Notes under the pieces: generated by a model
The model's input: only the letters and a program-made list of their open reading frames with translations
Told to the model about the DNA's origin: nothing
Database searches by the model: none
Shown here: positions 6,078 through 6,148 of the stretch, piece by piece
How the letters are laid out: the number at the start of each line of letters is the position of its first letter
How positions within the stretch are numbered: position 1 is the stretch's first letter
Program-made: the position numbers and the translations under genes
Source: Planctomycetota bacterium
GTDB lineage: Bacteria; Planctomycetota; Phycisphaerae; Sedimentisphaerales; Anaerobacaceae
Direction of reading: 5' to 3'
NCBI GenBank assembly: GCA_023135255.1
Contig: JAGLTN010000592.1
Span: 1 to 6,148, forward strand
DNA length: 6,148 nucleotides

Positions 6078-6084
6078 TGCTTTT

Positions 6085-6090
6085 CCCTCC
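6085..6090 (-). promoter_or_regulatory. Ribosome binding site of the ABC ATPase gene
   Basis: GGAGGG is followed by 7 nt and ATG 6077. It is the strongest ribosome site in the window and overlaps the alternative GTG start at 6092, which it makes unlikely. Confidence 0.7.
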
Positions 6091-6109
6091 ACTAAAATTT
6101 GAATATTTA

Positions 6110-6148
6110 TACCCTTCAGGGTAATAAATGCCCGCGAATAAATCCGTA
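6110..6148 (-). repeat. Dispersed intergenic repeat, copy 2 (runs into window edge)
   Basis: This is the second copy of the repeat at 3491-3529, in the same orientation, 34 of 39 bases alike. Its palindrome is TACCCT-TC-AGGGTA (6110-6123); as minus-strand RNA it gives stem UACCC/GGGUA around the same UGAA loop. It ends 33 nt before the ATPase start codon, so it lies in the 5' region of the four-gene operon. Whether the larger hairpin is also present cannot be seen, since its other arm would be outside the window. I see no convincing promoter here: TATAAA (minus strand, near 6111-6106) lacks a good -35. Confidence 0.85.

Overview
The window reads as an accessory stretch of a moderately AT-rich bacterial chromosome. 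Every supported gene lies on the minus strand. The best guess at host is a polysaccharide-degrading planctomycete of the Phycisphaerae/Sedimentisphaerales type. This is an inference from protein style: a secreted LamG + Fn3-like + DUF5060 + glycosidase architecture beside an SGNH esterase, with no marker gene to confirm it.

Transcription runs from high to low coordinates in two operons. The upstream operon (6077 to 3595) has four tightly packed genes: a soluble ABC-type ATPase, a GNAT-like acetyltransferase, a ParB/sulfiredoxin-fold protein, and a small helix-turn-helix protein resembling phage terminase small subunits. The first two overlap by 8 nt and match the two halves of the COG2401 family (ABC ATPase fused to acetyltransferase). 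No membrane partner, integrase, large terminase, portal or capsid gene is visible. The cassette looks like an orphan DNA-handling module of unknown function.

The downstream operon (3414 to beyond position 1) has its own strong sigma70-type promoter. It encodes two exported enzymes: an SGNH/GDSL esterase and a large modular glycoside hydrolase cut off by the window edge. Together they probably deacylate and cleave an extracellular polysaccharide.

The two operons are separated by a structured intergenic element. About 39 nt of it recur in the same orientation at the other end of the four-gene cassette (3491-3529 and 6110-6148; 34 of 39 bases identical). A small hairpin in this repeat has a compensatory base-pair change between copies. 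A larger hairpin, seen in the complete copy, pairs fully only when read as minus-strand RNA. The four-gene cassette bracketed by these repeats is the most unusual thing here. No intergenic gap exceeds about 180 bp, and I see no tRNA, rRNA or CRISPR array.
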